A DNA stretch of 53,081 nucleotides, from NCBI GenBank assembly GCA_029256105.1, contig JAQSYO010000026.1:1-53081 (forward strand), given 5' to 3'. Of this stretch, positions 53,058 to 53,081 are shown piece by piece. The translations under genes were made by a program, and so were the position numbers. Below the pieces are notes generated by a model. It saw only the letters and a list, made by a program, of their open reading frames with translations. It made no database searches and was not told the origin of the DNA. Position 1 is the stretch's first letter, and every line of letters starts with the position of its first letter. Source of the stretch: Herbinix sp. GTDB taxonomy: Bacteria; Bacillota; Clostridia; Lachnospirales; Lachnospiraceae.

Positions 53058-53081
53058 ATCAAACACTCCATTCCCGATCCA

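Larger units (their letters stand above)
32962..53081. mobile_element. siphovirus prophage, left part (integration module to head-tail genes)
   Basis: Leftward-transcribed genes for head closure, tail, baseplate, holin and endolysin end at a terminator, followed by two large serine recombinases with accessory small proteins. The element continues past the right edge, where capsid, portal and terminase should lie. The left end is set at the recombinase stop for lack of a visible attachment site; the accessory genes out to 29.7 kb may also belong to it. The organisation is that of a temperate siphophage of Clostridia. Structural frames are intact, so the phage may be functional. Confidence 0.85.

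Noticed and set aside
53054..53081. End of the gene preceding the head closure gene at the right edge
   Set aside because: Two frames are open to the edge, one stopping in an ATGA overlap and one just before; 22-28 bases are too few to choose or to name a product.

Overview
The window looks like chromosomal DNA of an AT-rich, Gram-positive, spore-forming Clostridia, most likely a Lachnospiraceae relative of Lachnoclostridium phytofermentans. This rests on the division/cell-wall cluster with a SpoVD-type penicillin-binding protein, the murE-priA-def-fmt-rsmB-rlmN-prpC-prkC-rsgA-rpe-thiN gene order, strong GGAGG ribosome sites and a DNPR-type (meso-diaminopimelate) MurE. The species is an inference. 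All functions come from reading motifs in the sequence; no database search was possible. Every gene except two (36.9-38.5 kb) lies on the minus strand, so the text below follows transcription from right to left.

Housekeeping part (1-28.2 kb). A murE-led block (27.2 to 13.1 kb) runs murE, priA, def, fmt, a membrane zinc peptidase, rsmB, rlmN, prpC, prkC, rsgA, rpe, thiN. It has a good promoter before murE, a second one before the peptidase, and several 1-8 nt junctions with TTG or GTG starts. ychF and lgt follow, with a terminator after lgt. A promoter with four MraZ-type boxes then drives the dcw cluster (10.5 kb to the left edge): mraZ, rsmH, ftsL-like, a class B PBP, a PASTA-carrying SpoVD-like PBP, mraY, murD, ftsW/spoVE and the 5' end of murA. 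Upstream of murE is a DUF434-type gene with its own terminator.

Accessory junction (28.3-32.9 kb). A small-molecule kinase (APH fold), a 49-codon remnant resembling the end of a ComEC/metallo-beta-lactamase-fold protein, a strong terminator, a protein with an ADP-ribosyltransferase-like C-terminus, two unrecognised genes and a frameshifted PD-(D/E)xK-type nuclease gene. This looks like a worn accessory or defence island, possibly the left edge of an inserted element.

Prophage (about 32.9 kb to beyond the right edge). Transcribed leftward: head closure, HK97 gp10-like, tail terminator-like, major tail protein, tail assembly chaperone with an A AAA AAG minus-1 frameshift site, a small cargo gene with its own promoter and terminator, tape measure, Dit, Gp37-like baseplate hub, two further baseplate/fibre proteins, a BppU-like upper baseplate protein, holin and an amidase-SPOR endolysin, closed by a terminator. 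After a divergent two-gene plus-strand insert come a HTH/zinc-ribbon protein, a SHOCT-like protein and two tandem large serine recombinases. The phage is a siphovirus; capsid, portal and terminase genes would lie to the right of the window.

The most interesting element is the plus-strand pair at 36939-38511: a four-helix membrane protein followed 10 nt later by a 313-residue protein with DUF4868-like features. This is the architecture of the Kiwa anti-phage system (KwaA-KwaB), here carried by a prophage of a Gram-positive bacterium between the lysis genes and the integration module.
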